Notes: generated by a model not told the origin, from the letters alone. Positions 35,396 through 43,945 are shown, counted from the stretch's first letter. The stretch is 64,000 nt of DNA from a candidate division KSB1 bacterium (GCA_034506255.1 JAPDPX010000007.1:372001-436000); one strand, 5' to 3'. Program-made: numbers and translations.

Positions 35396-36304
35396 CTACC
35401 TCCAGGAAATTACCCGCATCGGCGGATTGTTTTTCGCGTAACGCGACACAAACCGGCGATAGTAGGAGGGAAAGTGCTGCACCGTCACGCTGCCGCCGCT
35501 GCCGTCCAGGCCTCCCCACGCCACCACGCCCCCCTTGATCAAGCTCTCGCTGGCGCTGCCACTGGCGTAGATCACACGGGAGCTGGTTTGCGGCAAATAC
35601 ACCACGCCGTTGATCGTGGCACCACTTCCCAAAATGACATTGCCCTCCACGGAAAAAATCCCCCATATCGTGCGTCCGTTTTCCACCCGCAGATCGCCCT
35701 TCACCACGGTGACATTGGGAGTCGAGCCGGAGTAGTAAAAGCTGCCATTGGGGTAGCCGTTGCTGGGCGTCAAATTACCGGGATACACGTGCGACTGCGC
35801 GATTGCGCGCGCCAGGAGTTCGTTGTCGTCGATACGGGGCATGAACGGCGCATTTTGAATAATCAAGTTCTGGTTCACCGCCCCGAGCGAGTCCTTGGCC
35901 GTAATGTTGATCACCGTGTCCCTGGCCCACACCGCGAAGCGATCAAACCCCCGGTCAAACACCGTGACCTCCACCTGGCTGGTGGTATCGGAATTGCCGC
36001 CGCTGGCACGAATGCGCACGCGATAAGGCCCCAGTGAGGGATCGTCATTCACATCGTCGACCGTCACATTGATCACGTTGCCGGCCAGTGTGAGATCGCT
36101 GTAACCGTCGCGCCAGGCAGGGTCCAGGTAAAGCTGATTGAGTGCCATGTAGGCGCCGCTGGTGGCAGCGTTTTTGGAAGTATAGCGGGCATAATGATCC
36201 ACCAAGCGGCTGGTGGAATCGATGAAGCGCTGGTTCTTGCTGAGCGACAGCATGCCAAACGAAGCGGCAAAACCGGCCATCAGAATGAGCAGCGTTCGTC
36301 CCAT
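35396..36304 (-). CDS. PilX-like minor pilin / polymer-forming-like protein with MG start
   Basis: 302 residues. It starts Met-Gly-Arg-Thr-Leu with an immediate hydrophobic helix (LLILMAGFAASFGMLSL), no classic leader. A globular part follows, with a beta-helix-like stretch (GRTIWGIFSVEGNVILGSG and ATINGVVYLPQ) like PilX/Flp-type or polymer-forming domains. Placement among minor pilins and its size suggest a tip or assembly component; function not proven. Gap of 64 bases to the pilT gene. Confidence 0.7.
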   Translation of the reverse strand: MGRTLLILMAGFAASFGMLSLSKNQRFIDSTSRLVDHYARYTSKNAATSGAYMALNQLYLDPAWRDGYSDLTLAGNVINVTVDDVNDDPSLGPYRVRIRASGGNSDTTSQVEVTVFDRGFDRFAVWARDTVINITAKDSLGAVNQNLIIQNAPFMPRIDDNELLARAIAQSHVYPGNLTPSNGYPNGSFYYSGSTPNVTVVKGDLRVENGRTIWGIFSVEGNVILGSGATINGVVYLPQTSSRVIYASGSASESLIKGGVVAWGGLDGSGGSVTVQHFPSYYRRFVSRYAKNNPPMRVISWR

Positions 36305-36398
36305 GTCGACCTCTGTGCAAAACTCTGTGGTACCACACCATCAGCAGGCGTTTGCAACGCGACGTTGCCGGGCACGCCTCTCTTACCCGGCGCCGCCC

Positions 36399-36971
36399 TC
36401 ACTGCGTCACCAAACTTGGCGGCGTGAAGCGTCCCAACCACACGAACTTGGGGTACTGATTGTCGGCGCCATAGTCGCCCTCGATGGTCAAACTGACGAC
36501 CAGCGAGCGAATGTTTGCCAAAACGGGGGTCGTGTTGCCGGTTGAGTCATAGTACAACACTTTGAATTCAGTCAGGCCGGTGGCAATGACCTCGGCGGTG
36601 CCGCCGTTGACCACGCGGTAGAGCACCTTGTCATTGGGATTCGGCGTCGCGCGCGCCACCGCATCGTCGGTCGAGCTCAGGTAATAACGCATCGTTTCCA
36701 GCGTGCCGTCGCCGTTGTCGTCCAGGACATAGCGCACGTCGGAGGCCTCCGCTTTGGTGATGATGTTCTGACGGGGATCATTGACACCATATCCGATCCG
36801 CGAAAAGTCGTAATCGAGCAACTGCACCACCGCGTCCATGTTGCCATAGGCAATGTGATCGAGCGTATCGAGCTGCAAATCACGGCTGACGTCGTTGTTG
36901 AACTGCTGGAAGGAGACCAGCACCATGCCGCCAATCACGACGCTCGCAATCAATGTGAGCCAGGATCCCAT
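36399..36971 (-). CDS. PilW-like minor pilin with MG start
   Basis: 190 residues from the ATG at 36971. Met-Gly-Ser-Trp is followed directly by the hydrophobic helix (LTLIASVVIGGMVLVSFQQF) and a PilW-like globular region with YYLSSTDDAVARATPNPNDK and LTEFKVLYYD. The longer frame from a GTG at 37019 would add 16 polar residues and could be read as a leader, but has no ribosome site. Minor pilins prime pilus assembly. Confidence 0.72.
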   Translation of the reverse strand: MGSWLTLIASVVIGGMVLVSFQQFNNDVSRDLQLDTLDHIAYGNMDAVVQLLDYDFSRIGYGVNDPRQNIITKAEASDVRYVLDDNGDGTLETMRYYLSSTDDAVARATPNPNDKVLYRVVNGGTAEVIATGLTEFKVLYYDSTGNTTPVLANIRSLVVSLTIEGDYGADNQYPKFVWLGRFTPPSLVTQ

Positions 36972-37104
36972 GTTTGAACTCGAAGAAAAGGTCTCGGTTT
37001 TGGCCGGGCGTCCTGCCACCCGGCGCCGGCCTCAAGCGACACCCCCGCCCCTTGCGCCCAGTACCACCGCCGGTGGAAGTGCTGGCGGTGATACACCTCC
37101 CGGA

Positions 37105-37638
37105 TTACATGTTCACACCGAAATAACTGAAAACGTGTTTCAAGGTCACGGTGGTCCCGGTCGGCAGCCAACTACTGGTCACGTTCACTGTCATGCGCTT
37201 GAGAAAGGTCTCATGCGACACCGCAGAATCCGGATTGGCCTCACTGACATAATGCACCTGAATGTTGACATTGAACGGAATGCCGTCGGTGCCCGTGAGG
37301 TTGGTGTTGGCGCCGTTCACGTAGATGGTCCGGCTGAACCCGTGATAATCATCGACGTCATTAAAACGCGGATACGACTCCGAGCCGCTGTGCCCCAGCC
37401 AGTTCCACGGTGTGAAGCCGTCCGGCATGTCACCGGGGGCAAGCACGCCGACCAAGGCATCGAATTTTTTTGAGCGCGCCTCCTCGATGAACTGCTGCGC
37501 CAGTGAAGCCGCCGCCTGGTGCAACGACAGCTCCTGCAGCGCCTCCCGGCCCTCCACCGTCTGACTATTGATCTGTGTCATCAGCAGCGTCAGCAACACC
37601 ACACTGACCAGCACCAACAGGAGTTCACGATATCCCAT
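37105..37638 (-). CDS. PilV-like minor pilin with MG start
   Basis: 177 residues. The ATG at 37638 gives Met-Gly-Tyr-Arg-Glu and then the helix LLLVLVSVVLLTLLMTQI; Glu at mature position 3 (if cleaved after Gly) could replace the canonical Glu5. The C-terminal domain is Asn- and Asp-rich (ESYPRFNDVDDYHGFSRTIY). A GGAAG site lies just before the start. Lies 53 bases after the PilB gene. Confidence 0.72.
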   Translation of the reverse strand: MGYRELLLVLVSVVLLTLLMTQINSQTVEGREALQELSLHQAAASLAQQFIEEARSKKFDALVGVLAPGDMPDGFTPWNWLGHSGSESYPRFNDVDDYHGFSRTIYVNGANTNLTGTDGIPFNVNIQVHYVSEANPDSAVSHETFLKRMTVNVTSSWLPTGTTVTLKHVFSYFGVNM

Positions 37639-37691
37639 AATCTTCCGTTGCGTGTTTGCGTGTGAACCGCGACGCGGCCGCCGCCTGCCGG

Positions 37692-39470
37692 CTATTCCAC
37701 CGTGGCCGCGACGACTTCTTCGATGGTGGTCGTGCCGGCTTTGATGCGTTCCCGGCCGGAGGCGCGCAGGGTCAACATGCCGCCGCGAATCGCCTCCTGC
37801 CGGATCAAGTCCTCGTCGATGTTCGCGGCATTCTTTAAAATGAGGCGCCGGATTTCGTTGGTGAACAGCAATGCTTCGGTGATGCACTGGCGGCCGCGAT
37901 AGCCGGCATAACACTTGTCGCAGCCCACCGGCTGGTAAAACGTGGTTTGGCGAATCTCATGATCGGTGAACCCGATGAAGCGTGCCATATCGACATCGAC
38001 GCGCTCCACCGGTTTTTTGCAGTGATCACAAAGCTTGCGCACCAGACGCTGCGCCATGATCAGGTTGATGGCATTGGCGATGAGAAACGGCTCGACCCCC
38101 AGCATGTAAAGCCGCGAAATCGCGCTGGGTGCGTCGTTGGTGTGCAGCGTCGAGAAGGTGATGTGGCCGGTGTTGGCCAGGCTCACCGCGATCTCCGCCG
38201 ATTTCAGGTCGCGCATCTCCCCCACCATCACGATGTCGGGGTCATGACGCAAAATCGAACGCAGCGCCTGATCGAAGTTGAGCTTGGGCCCCAGCTTCAC
38301 CTGGCGCGCCCCGCGAATCAGGTATTCCACCGGCTCCTCCACCGTCACCACGTTCTTGGTGGGGTCCATGATGCGGTGCAGCGCCGCCACCAGCGTCGTG
38401 CTCTTGCCGCTGCCGGTCGGCCCGGTGATGATGATCACGCCCTGCGGCTTGCGGATGGCCGCCTCGAAATCACGCGCCGCCTGCTCCTGCAGCCCCAGCA
38501 GATTGAGATCGGTGATCACCTTGCGGTCATCCAGCACGCGGATCACGATGCTCTCATAGCGCCGCTGCGATTCCGACACCACGATGGGCAGCACCGACAC
38601 GCGGAAACGGATATGGTAGTTGTCGATCTTGCGCTGGATGTAGCCGTCCTGTGCGATGTTGCGGTTGAAGCGGTCGATGTTGATCGAGCGGTCCTTGATC
38701 ACCGCCGCCACCGCCTCCGGCTTGACCGCAGACAGGGCATGCCAAAGCTGCAGCTTGCCGTCGATGCGAAAATGAAACTCGGTGACATTGCCTTCCTTGG
38801 GAATGATGTGAATGTCGCTCGCGCCTTTGCGCACCGCCTCGACCAGGGTGCCCTCGATCAGGTTGGTGAGCATGCTGCGGTTGATTTCGGCGTCGAGCGC
38901 CGCCTCGTCGATCTTGTCCTCCTCCTCGGCGTTGACCACCTCGACGTTCTGCAGCGAAGCTTCGAGCTGCTGCAAAAACTCGTTCTTGAACGCCATCACA
39001 CGGTCGATCAGGGAATTGACCTGCTCCAGCGGGCAGTAGGCGACCTCGATCTGGGTGTAGGGCAGATCCTTCAGCAGCAGCGGAATTTCCCGGTCCAGCG
39101 GGTCGGCGGCGATGACGGTCAGGACATTTTTGTTGTTGGTGCCGGGGCGAAACGGCAGGACGCGTTTGCTCAGCAGGCGGTTGCGGGCCTCCTCCGTGCA
39201 GGCGTCGATGGTCTTGCGGATGAAATCCAGTTGCGCGTCACCGATCTTCTCGCCGGTCAGGTCCACCTCCTTGAAGGCGTAGAGCTCGGCGATCGCCTGG
39301 TAGATGCGATGGCGGTCGATCTGAAAATCCTCGACCAGAATTTGCTGCAAGCGGCGCTGTCTGCCGGCCGGTTCCTGGCGCTGGGCCAGAATGGCCTTCT
39401 CCAAAATGGTCTGGGTGATGATCTGCTTCTGCAGCAAAATCTTCCCGATGCGAACTCCCATCGGTTCCAT
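37692..39470 (-). CDS. pilB: PilB/GspE-type assembly ATPase
   Basis: 592 residues, full length. N-terminal MshEN/GspE-II-type domains (KILLQKQIITQTILEKAI) precede the ATPase core: Walker A GPTGSGKSTTLVAAL, Asp box VEEPVEYLIRGARQ, Walker B HDPDIVMVGEMRDLKSAEIAV and His box STLHTNDAPSAISRL. The tetracysteine zinc subdomain is intact: CDHC near residue 490 and GCDKCYAGYRGR. It powers pilus extension on the cytoplasmic face of PilC. The gene precedes three minor pilins and follows pilC. Confidence 0.95.
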   Translation of the reverse strand: MEPMGVRIGKILLQKQIITQTILEKAILAQRQEPAGRQRRLQQILVEDFQIDRHRIYQAIAELYAFKEVDLTGEKIGDAQLDFIRKTIDACTEEARNRLLSKRVLPFRPGTNNKNVLTVIAADPLDREIPLLLKDLPYTQIEVAYCPLEQVNSLIDRVMAFKNEFLQQLEASLQNVEVVNAEEEDKIDEAALDAEINRSMLTNLIEGTLVEAVRKGASDIHIIPKEGNVTEFHFRIDGKLQLWHALSAVKPEAVAAVIKDRSINIDRFNRNIAQDGYIQRKIDNYHIRFRVSVLPIVVSESQRRYESIVIRVLDDRKVITDLNLLGLQEQAARDFEAAIRKPQGVIIITGPTGSGKSTTLVAALHRIMDPTKNVVTVEEPVEYLIRGARQVKLGPKLNFDQALRSILRHDPDIVMVGEMRDLKSAEIAVSLANTGHITFSTLHTNDAPSAISRLYMLGVEPFLIANAINLIMAQRLVRKLCDHCKKPVERVDVDMARFIGFTDHEIRQTTFYQPVGCDKCYAGYRGRQCITEALLFTNEIRRLILKNAANIDEDLIRQEAIRGGMLTLRASGRERIKAGTTTIEEVVAATVE

Positions 39471-39538
39471 GGCCTGACTCCTTCACAAGGGCTGGGAACA
39501 CCGGTTTCGTTGTACCGCCGGTGCCGCCCGCCCGGCGC

Positions 39539-40903
39539 CTACCGTCCCGGCACCGCGGGCATGCTGCCCGGCATGTTGGGGGAAACGAAACCGACTTCGG
39601 ATGAAATCAATGTGATGCCGACAATCAGAATCGAGATGAAAATCGAGACCGCGAGATTGATCAAATCCACCACCCGGCTCATCTTGTGGGTCGTTTCTTT
39701 TTCATAGAAATTGGCCAGCCGCAGCATGGCCTCGCGCAGTGTGCCGGATTCCTCGCCGCTGCGCAGCGTGTAAATGACATTCCTGGGAAACACCGCCGAC
39801 AGTTCCATGGCGTCGCTCAGGCTGCGGCCCTCGCGCAGCATCGCCGGAATCACCACTTCCTTGATCTGCTTCTCGAGGTAGCGGTTGCGGCACGCTTCGG
39901 AGGCGATGCTGATCACCTCGATGTTCTCGCCCGAGCCGCTGTAGAGCGCGTGAAACACGCGCGCAAACACCTCCAGGCTGGTTTTGTAGATGAGCTTGCC
40001 CACCACCGGCAGCGAGATGACCAGGCGGTGCCACACCACCCGGCCGCTGTCGCTGCGAAAATAGGCAACCAGCGCCGTGATCGGCACCGCGACGGCCAGC
40101 ACCACCCACAGGATGTTGTGCTGGAAAAACTCACTCACCCGCATGGTGGCCGCCGTCATCGGCGGCACCGCGATGTTGTATTTGAGCAGCATGCCGGCAA
40201 TCTTGGGGAAGATGTACATCACGTAGAAAATCAGCGCCCCAATCGCCGCCAGCACCACGAACGCCGGCATGAACAGCGTGCTGCGGATGTTCTTTTTGAA
40301 TTCCGCGGAGCGCTCCAAAAACTTGGCGGTGTTTTCGTAGATTTCCGCCATGTTGCCGCTGGTCGAGGCAATGCTCAACATGTGCGCGGTGAACTTGCCC
40401 AGCACGTCGGCATGCTTGAGAAAAACCTGGCGCCCCTCCTTGCCCATTTTGAGATCCTTGTGGATCTCCATCACCACTTCCCGCAGACGGGCATTCTCCA
40501 TGTCGTTGGCCAGCATCGTGAGAATCTCGTCATACGGAAACTGCTCGCGCAGCAGATCCGCGCACAGCCGAATGAAAACGACAATCTCCTTTTGCGGGAC
40601 GCCCAGCCGCAGGTTGAGCCAGTTGCGCTGCACCGAAATGGGCTGATACCCCATGCGGGTGAGCGACTCGCGCACCTCCTCCGCCGTGAACGCGGTGATC
40701 TCCCCGCGCAAAATCTTGTTGTTGCCCGGCCGCCGCGCCTTGTAGCTGAAAGGCACGCGCTTGTGCAGCGCCTGGATGCGCACGCGATACTCGCTCGCGA
40801 TCTCGTTGAGCTTCTTCTGCGCCTCGAAGCGATTCTGCGCCAGCAGCGTGCCCTGCAACGGCTTGCCGGCAAGCGTGATGCCCTGATAGCGAAACTCGGC
40901 CAT
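39539..40903 (-). CDS. pilC: PilC/GspF-type inner-membrane platform protein
   Basis: 454 residues. Two GspF domains, each with the TM pair typical of the family, including IPAMLREGRSLSDAMELSAVFP and LRSGEESGTLREAMLRLANFYE, the second family motif. An N-terminal 75-residue soluble extension (FRYQGITLAGKPLQGTLLA) resembles MshG or PilC leaders. It forms the rotor between the ATPases and pilins. The ATG at 40903 is preceded by three 7-base AGCATCC units instead of a ribosome site. Confidence 0.93.
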   Translation of the reverse strand: MAEFRYQGITLAGKPLQGTLLAQNRFEAQKKLNEIASEYRVRIQALHKRVPFSYKARRPGNNKILRGEITAFTAEEVRESLTRMGYQPISVQRNWLNLRLGVPQKEIVVFIRLCADLLREQFPYDEILTMLANDMENARLREVVMEIHKDLKMGKEGRQVFLKHADVLGKFTAHMLSIASTSGNMAEIYENTAKFLERSAEFKKNIRSTLFMPAFVVLAAIGALIFYVMYIFPKIAGMLLKYNIAVPPMTAATMRVSEFFQHNILWVVLAVAVPITALVAYFRSDSGRVVWHRLVISLPVVGKLIYKTSLEVFARVFHALYSGSGENIEVISIASEACRNRYLEKQIKEVVIPAMLREGRSLSDAMELSAVFPRNVIYTLRSGEESGTLREAMLRLANFYEKETTHKMSRVVDLINLAVSIFISILIVGITLISSEVGFVSPNMPGSMPAVPGR

Positions 40904-40928
40904 GCTGGATGCTGGATGCTGGATGCTG
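40902..40928. repeat. Tandem 7-bp repeat at the pilC start
   Basis: Three full copies of ATGCTGG (40902-40922) and a partial fourth directly overlap and precede the pilC start codon. On the coding strand the unit is CCAGCAT. Copy-number change would alter the distance between upstream signals and the ATG. Confidence 0.8.
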
Positions 40929-40951
40929 ATCACTTTCCGCCAAACATGAAA

Positions 40952-40987
40952 CAAGGAACAGGCCGGGGAGGCACGACCTGTCCCTTG
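40952..40987 (-). terminator. Hairpin after the first pilin-like gene
   Basis: CAAGGAACAGG (40952-40962) pairs with CCTGTCCCTTG (40977-40987), one mismatch, 14-base loop. On the minus strand TTTC follows. It stands 13 bases past the pilin stop and may cut transcription between pilin and pilC. Confidence 0.55.
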
Positions 40988-41000
40988 CTTCACAACGTGA

Positions 41001-41402
41001 TCAAGGTGTCATTGTCAGGCTGCGAATGCTGTCCGGGGTGATGACCACCGTCACCACCAGCGGCACACCATCGCCGTTGCCATCCTCGAGACCGGTGCCG
41101 ATAATCGTGCAGGTGCTGGCATCACCGCCACTGATGCTGTAACTGCCATTAAGATTGCTGCTGGGAAAATTGATGCGCTCGAGATGACCGTTGAGACCTG
41201 CAAAATTCCGCCCGCCGCCTCCCATGGCGGCAGGCCGGCGGTACCAGGCTTGTGCCCGTGCGGCAATGTTCATGATGTCATGAATAACCGCCTCCTGGTT
41301 GGCCTGGGTGGAACTGCCGGAAAACGAGTTGATTCCGACCAAAATGGCGGCACCTACGATGCCGGCGGCGAGAATGAGAAGCAAGAGCTGTTGCTGTCCC
41401 AC
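41001..41402 (-). CDS. Pilin-like protein 1, two-residue leader type
   Basis: 133 residues. Starts Met-Gly-Gln-Gln-Gln, then LLLLILAAGIVGAAILVGI, with NQEAVIHDIMNIAARAQAWYRRP continuing the amphipathic helix as in type IV pilins. The globular part has GGGG and two Asp-rich stretches (LEDGNGDGVPL) that look like a calcium-binding loop. There is no GFxxxE. Paralogue of the next gene (the helix and C-terminal layout match closely). Confidence 0.75.
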   Translation of the reverse strand: MGQQQLLLLILAAGIVGAAILVGINSFSGSSTQANQEAVIHDIMNIAARAQAWYRRPAAMGGGGRNFAGLNGHLERINFPSSNLNGSYSISGGDASTCTIIGTGLEDGNGDGVPLVVTVVITPDSIRSLTMTP

Positions 41403-41483
41403 GTGGCGACACTCCAGTTATTGGTTCGCCCGCTCCCTGACAGCGCATAGCATCCATGATTTTTCAAAAGGTGTTGTTGACGG

Positions 41484-41519
41484 CAAGAAAGGACAGGTTG
41501 CCTTTTCGGCAACCCGTCC
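41484..41519 (-). terminator. Intrinsic terminator after the second pilin-like gene
   Basis: Arms GGACAGGTTGCC (41491-41502) and GGCAACCCGTCC (41508-41519), one G-T type mismatch, five-base loop; on the minus strand TTTCTT follows. It lies 12 bases past the pilin stop and would make the pilin more abundant than downstream genes. Confidence 0.75.
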
Positions 41520-41530
41520 TCATGTCATCA

Positions 41531-41926
41531 CTATGGGTTGATCGTCATCGTTCGCACACTGTCCGGCGTGATGACAGCCGTGATTTGCAAATTGGTGCCA
41601 TCGCCGTCGCCATCTTCGACACCAGTGCCGGTAATGGTCAACGTTGTGGCGTTCCCGCCACTCAGGGCATAGCTGCCATTGGCATTGCTGGCGGGAAAAT
41701 TGAGGTTGGCGAGCGTCACGGTGGCGTAAGTACGGCCGCCACCGCCCATTTGCACCGGCCGGCGATACCAGGCCTGCGCCCGCGAAGCGATGGTCAAAAC
41801 ATCCTGCATGACCGCTTCCTGATTGGCTTGCGCCGAGTTCTGCGCGAACATGTTGATGCCGAGCGTGATCGCCACGCCGACGATGACTGCTGCGAGAATG
41901 AGCAAAAGAAGTTGCTGCTGACCCAT
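41531..41926 (-). CDS. Pilin-like protein 2, two-residue leader type (probable major pilin)
   Basis: 131 residues: Met-Gly-Gln-Gln-Gln, helix LLLLILAAVIVGVAITLGI, then NQEAVMQDVLTIASRAQAWYRRP, Gly-rich GGGGRTYATV and VEDGDGDGTNLQITAV, an Asp-rich loop. No canonical leader or Glu5. AGGAG precedes the ATG by nine bases, and a strong terminator follows, both fitting a highly expressed subunit. Closely related to the gene at 41001-41402. Confidence 0.75.
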   Translation of the reverse strand: MGQQQLLLLILAAVIVGVAITLGINMFAQNSAQANQEAVMQDVLTIASRAQAWYRRPVQMGGGGRTYATVTLANLNFPASNANGSYALSGGNATTLTITGTGVEDGDGDGTNLQITAVITPDSVRTMTINP

Positions 41927-42106
41927 GATGCAGTGCTCCTGTGATTGGGTTGGTTAACCGAAATCATCCGGCAGGTCCAAACCGTCCGATGATCAGTGAA
42001 GGGCTCAACGCTGACCGGCCGGTGTTTTCGTTTATACTGGAAATTGGCGAGAGGTGGAGAAATCTTCATCACTCTCCCCGGCTCAGCCTCCTTTCGCATT
42101 CAGGGT

Positions 42107-42478
42107 TCAGTGCGTCACCTCGAAGGAATCCGGGTAAACATCGACGACGATGCTCCAGTTGCGGTCATTGTACAGCCGGCCGACGATTCTCACACTGCCG
42201 GGCACGCAATAGGACAAATTCACCGTACCGAGGGAACTTTCGGGACGGAAATGGATTTTGTCGAACGAAAAATCCGCGAAGGATTTGCCGCCGCCGCCCA
42301 GCAGCGCCGGCGTGTGATACCACGCCTGCGCACGGGTGGCGAGATTGGCAACCAGCAGCAGAATTTGATCCCTCTCCGCAGCATCGGCGTCTTCCTGAAA
42401 GCGGTTCATGCCGACCACGATCGTGAACGCGGTGACCAGCGCCGCCAGGACCAGAAGCATCAATTGGTGTTGTGCCAT
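42107..42478 (-). CDS. Pilin-like protein 3 (divergent), MA start
   Basis: 123 residues: Met-Ala-Gln-His-Gln, helix LMLLVLAALVTAFTIVVGM, then RDQILLLVANLATRAQAWYHTP, GGGGKSFADFSF and a short C-terminal beta domain without the Asp-rich loop. The Ala replaces the Gly at position 2. First gene of the operon. Related to pilin-like proteins 1 and 2 in the helix and the RAQAWY-GGGG block. Confidence 0.72.
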   Translation of the reverse strand: MAQHQLMLLVLAALVTAFTIVVGMNRFQEDADAAERDQILLLVANLATRAQAWYHTPALLGGGGKSFADFSFDKIHFRPESSLGTVNLSYCVPGSVRIVGRLYNDRNWSIVVDVYPDSFEVTH

Positions 42479-42587
42479 GGGATCGCGACTTTGGTTATCG
42501 TTTCACGACTATGACGGAGATGGCGCCTTATAGTATAACCACTGCCTTTGGTTTGCAGATTGCCACCGCTCCAGACCGCAACAAAAA

Positions 42588-42779
42588 CGCTCATCAAGGA
42601 AGTTCGCCATCACTCCGTCGATGAGCGTTGTTGCAGCAAAAGCGGGAAGCATGGGCCTGCAGAGGGAGGGCTCTGACTGCCGGCGCCATGCTTCACGCTC
42701 GACGATCGACCCACATGTTATTCATGCCCTCCTGGCATGAGATTCACTTCCTGTGAGCTTCATCGGACAACCATGTGGG
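42588..42779 (-). ncRNA. Candidate structured leader/ncRNA upstream of the pilus operon
   Basis: Three consecutive inverted repeats: CGCTCATC (42588-42595) with GATGAGCG (42620-42627); AGCGGGAAGCATGG (42641-42654) with CCATGCTTCACGCT (42686-42699), one mismatch; CCCACATG (42710-42717) with CATGTGGG (42772-42779). Inside the third, minus-strand hairpins TCATGCC-AGGAG-GGCATGA and TCAC-AGGAA-GTGA expose GGA loops, the recognition shape of CsrA/RsmA. Read on the minus strand this would be the leader of the pilus operon, about 110-300 bases upstream of the first ATG. A rival -10-like TATACT at 42537-42532 would start transcription downstream of it. Confidence 0.5.
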
Positions 42780-42826
42780 CACACTGGCAAAGTATTCGCT
42801 GTCCCTGTCGTATCAAGGTGAGCACC

Positions 42827-42855
42827 ATCATCATGAACGCTTTTTGATTTGACAA
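42827..42855 (-). promoter_or_regulatory. Possible promoter of the structured leader and pilus operon
   Basis: Minus-strand TTGTCA (42855-42850), a 17-base spacer and GATGAT (42832-42827): five of six and four of six matches. It would start transcription about 45 bases before the first inverted-repeat arm. Confidence 0.4.
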
Positions 42856-43402
42856 ATTCCATACCAGGGTTTTGTCCCCGCCATCACTTGTGCCACCGAG
42901 CAGCAGGCGCGTTCGCATTATCAAAAAGTTATCCCAATCGAGTCATCATAAGGCGAACCGGCTTCACCAGAAACGCCCCACGCACCGCCAGACAACTGCA
43001 AAAATTTTTCGCAGCACTGCGCGTTCTTTTTGCAGAAGATTACAAAACGGATAGTCCGTGCTTACAATTTGGTGAGAATCGCAACAGCCGCTCGCATGGC
43101 GGCGAGGCCGTTCGTTTGCGCTGTCTATTCGCGCTTTCCCCGGCGTTGCCAGGCGCGCTTTCATTGTCATTCCGCGGGAATTTGCCTGCCCGTACGGGCA
43201 CCCGGCAAGATGAAAACGGTCGTGCAGATCTCCTGCCCAATGTCACCAACCTTTTCAAGAAAGTCATGGCAGGAAGGTTTATGTCAGAGAGATATTCAGG
43301 CTTCTTACCAAGCGACCACCTGAATGTTGCACGCGGGCTGGCTGTTGCCCGGAAGAAATCACGCGTTCTCCAAACGCCGTCAGTTACCACGAAAATGCCG
43401 TA
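42856..43402. other. Gene-free region
   Basis: About 550 bases between the pilus operon and the repeat cluster. Short open frames exist on both strands, but their peptides (such as SPALPGALSLSFRGN) are the kind given by non-coding repeats. No gene is supported. Confidence 0.6.
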
Positions 43403-43471
43403 GCGCAGGCTTTCAGCCTGCTGCAGACAAGATGTCTGCGCTACATTTTCATTCCGATGGGTGTCCATACC
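43403..43471 (+). repeat. Dispersed repeat family A, best copy
   Basis: GCGCAGGCTTTCAGCCTGCT is followed by GCAGACAAGATGTCTGCGCT. Each half is a hairpin (GCAGGCT-TTC-AGCCTGC and GCAGACA-AGA-TGTCTGC). The tail ATTCCGATGGGTG matches the copy at 5911. Confidence 0.8.
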
Positions 43472-43689
43472 GACATGGCAAATTCTTCTGTTCGAAGTCA
43501 AGCAAGACTTTTTCCTCCCTCGAAAATGGACTCCGACGCCATGGCTTTTTTCGTGGGAGTGCTGCTGGTGCGGGATTTTGGGGATTGATCTTGCCATCGA
43601 GGGTTGAATCTCTGCCGTGCGATGAACAGGGCATCCCGAGCAGAGCTACCGGTTGTTCTCGCTCTCATCTCGAGGCAGCGCCAGGAAAC

Positions 43690-43945
43690 AGCTCCCGCGG
43701 AGCGAACTGTTTATACCTGAATTTTGCATGCCGGCTTGCTGTGACCTGAAGGAAAATGGCCTGTTCCCAAAACTCCGTAAGGAGTGAACTGTTTGTAGAC
43801 AGGGCGATCTTGCGGGTCTTTAAACTCCGTCAGGAGTGGCCTGTGGAATTTCCCATGATTCGGCGCGGTTTTTTCGAGGAGAACCAAACAGGTCACTCCT
43901 CACGGAGTTTTGGGAAATGCAAGAAGCAGCTTCACGAAAAACAGT
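43690..43945. repeat. Family C inverted-repeat cluster
   Basis: The core is ACTCC-four bases-GGAGTG followed by ACTGTTT or CCTGT. Units start near 43770 (AACTCCGTAAGGAGTGAACT), 43823 (AAACTCCGTCAGGAGTGGCC), 43886 (reversed, CACTCCTCACGGAGTTTTG) and 43942 (reversed). The 43823 and 43886 units face each other and form a larger hairpin. Confidence 0.7.

Noticed and set aside
37947-39707. 586-codon plus-strand open frame
   Set aside because: Antisense to pilB, which has all ATPase motifs.
42545-42570. TGGCA near TGCAA on the minus strand as a sigma-54 site for pilin
   Set aside because: The spacing is too short for a -24/-12 pair.
42849-43403. 184-codon plus-strand frame in the large gap
   Set aside because: Its peptide is made of non-coding repeat-like sequence and there is no ribosome site.
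43040-43597. 185-codon minus-strand frame
   Set aside because: Contains the translation of family A (AQTSCLQQAESLRYG), so it is a repeat artefact.
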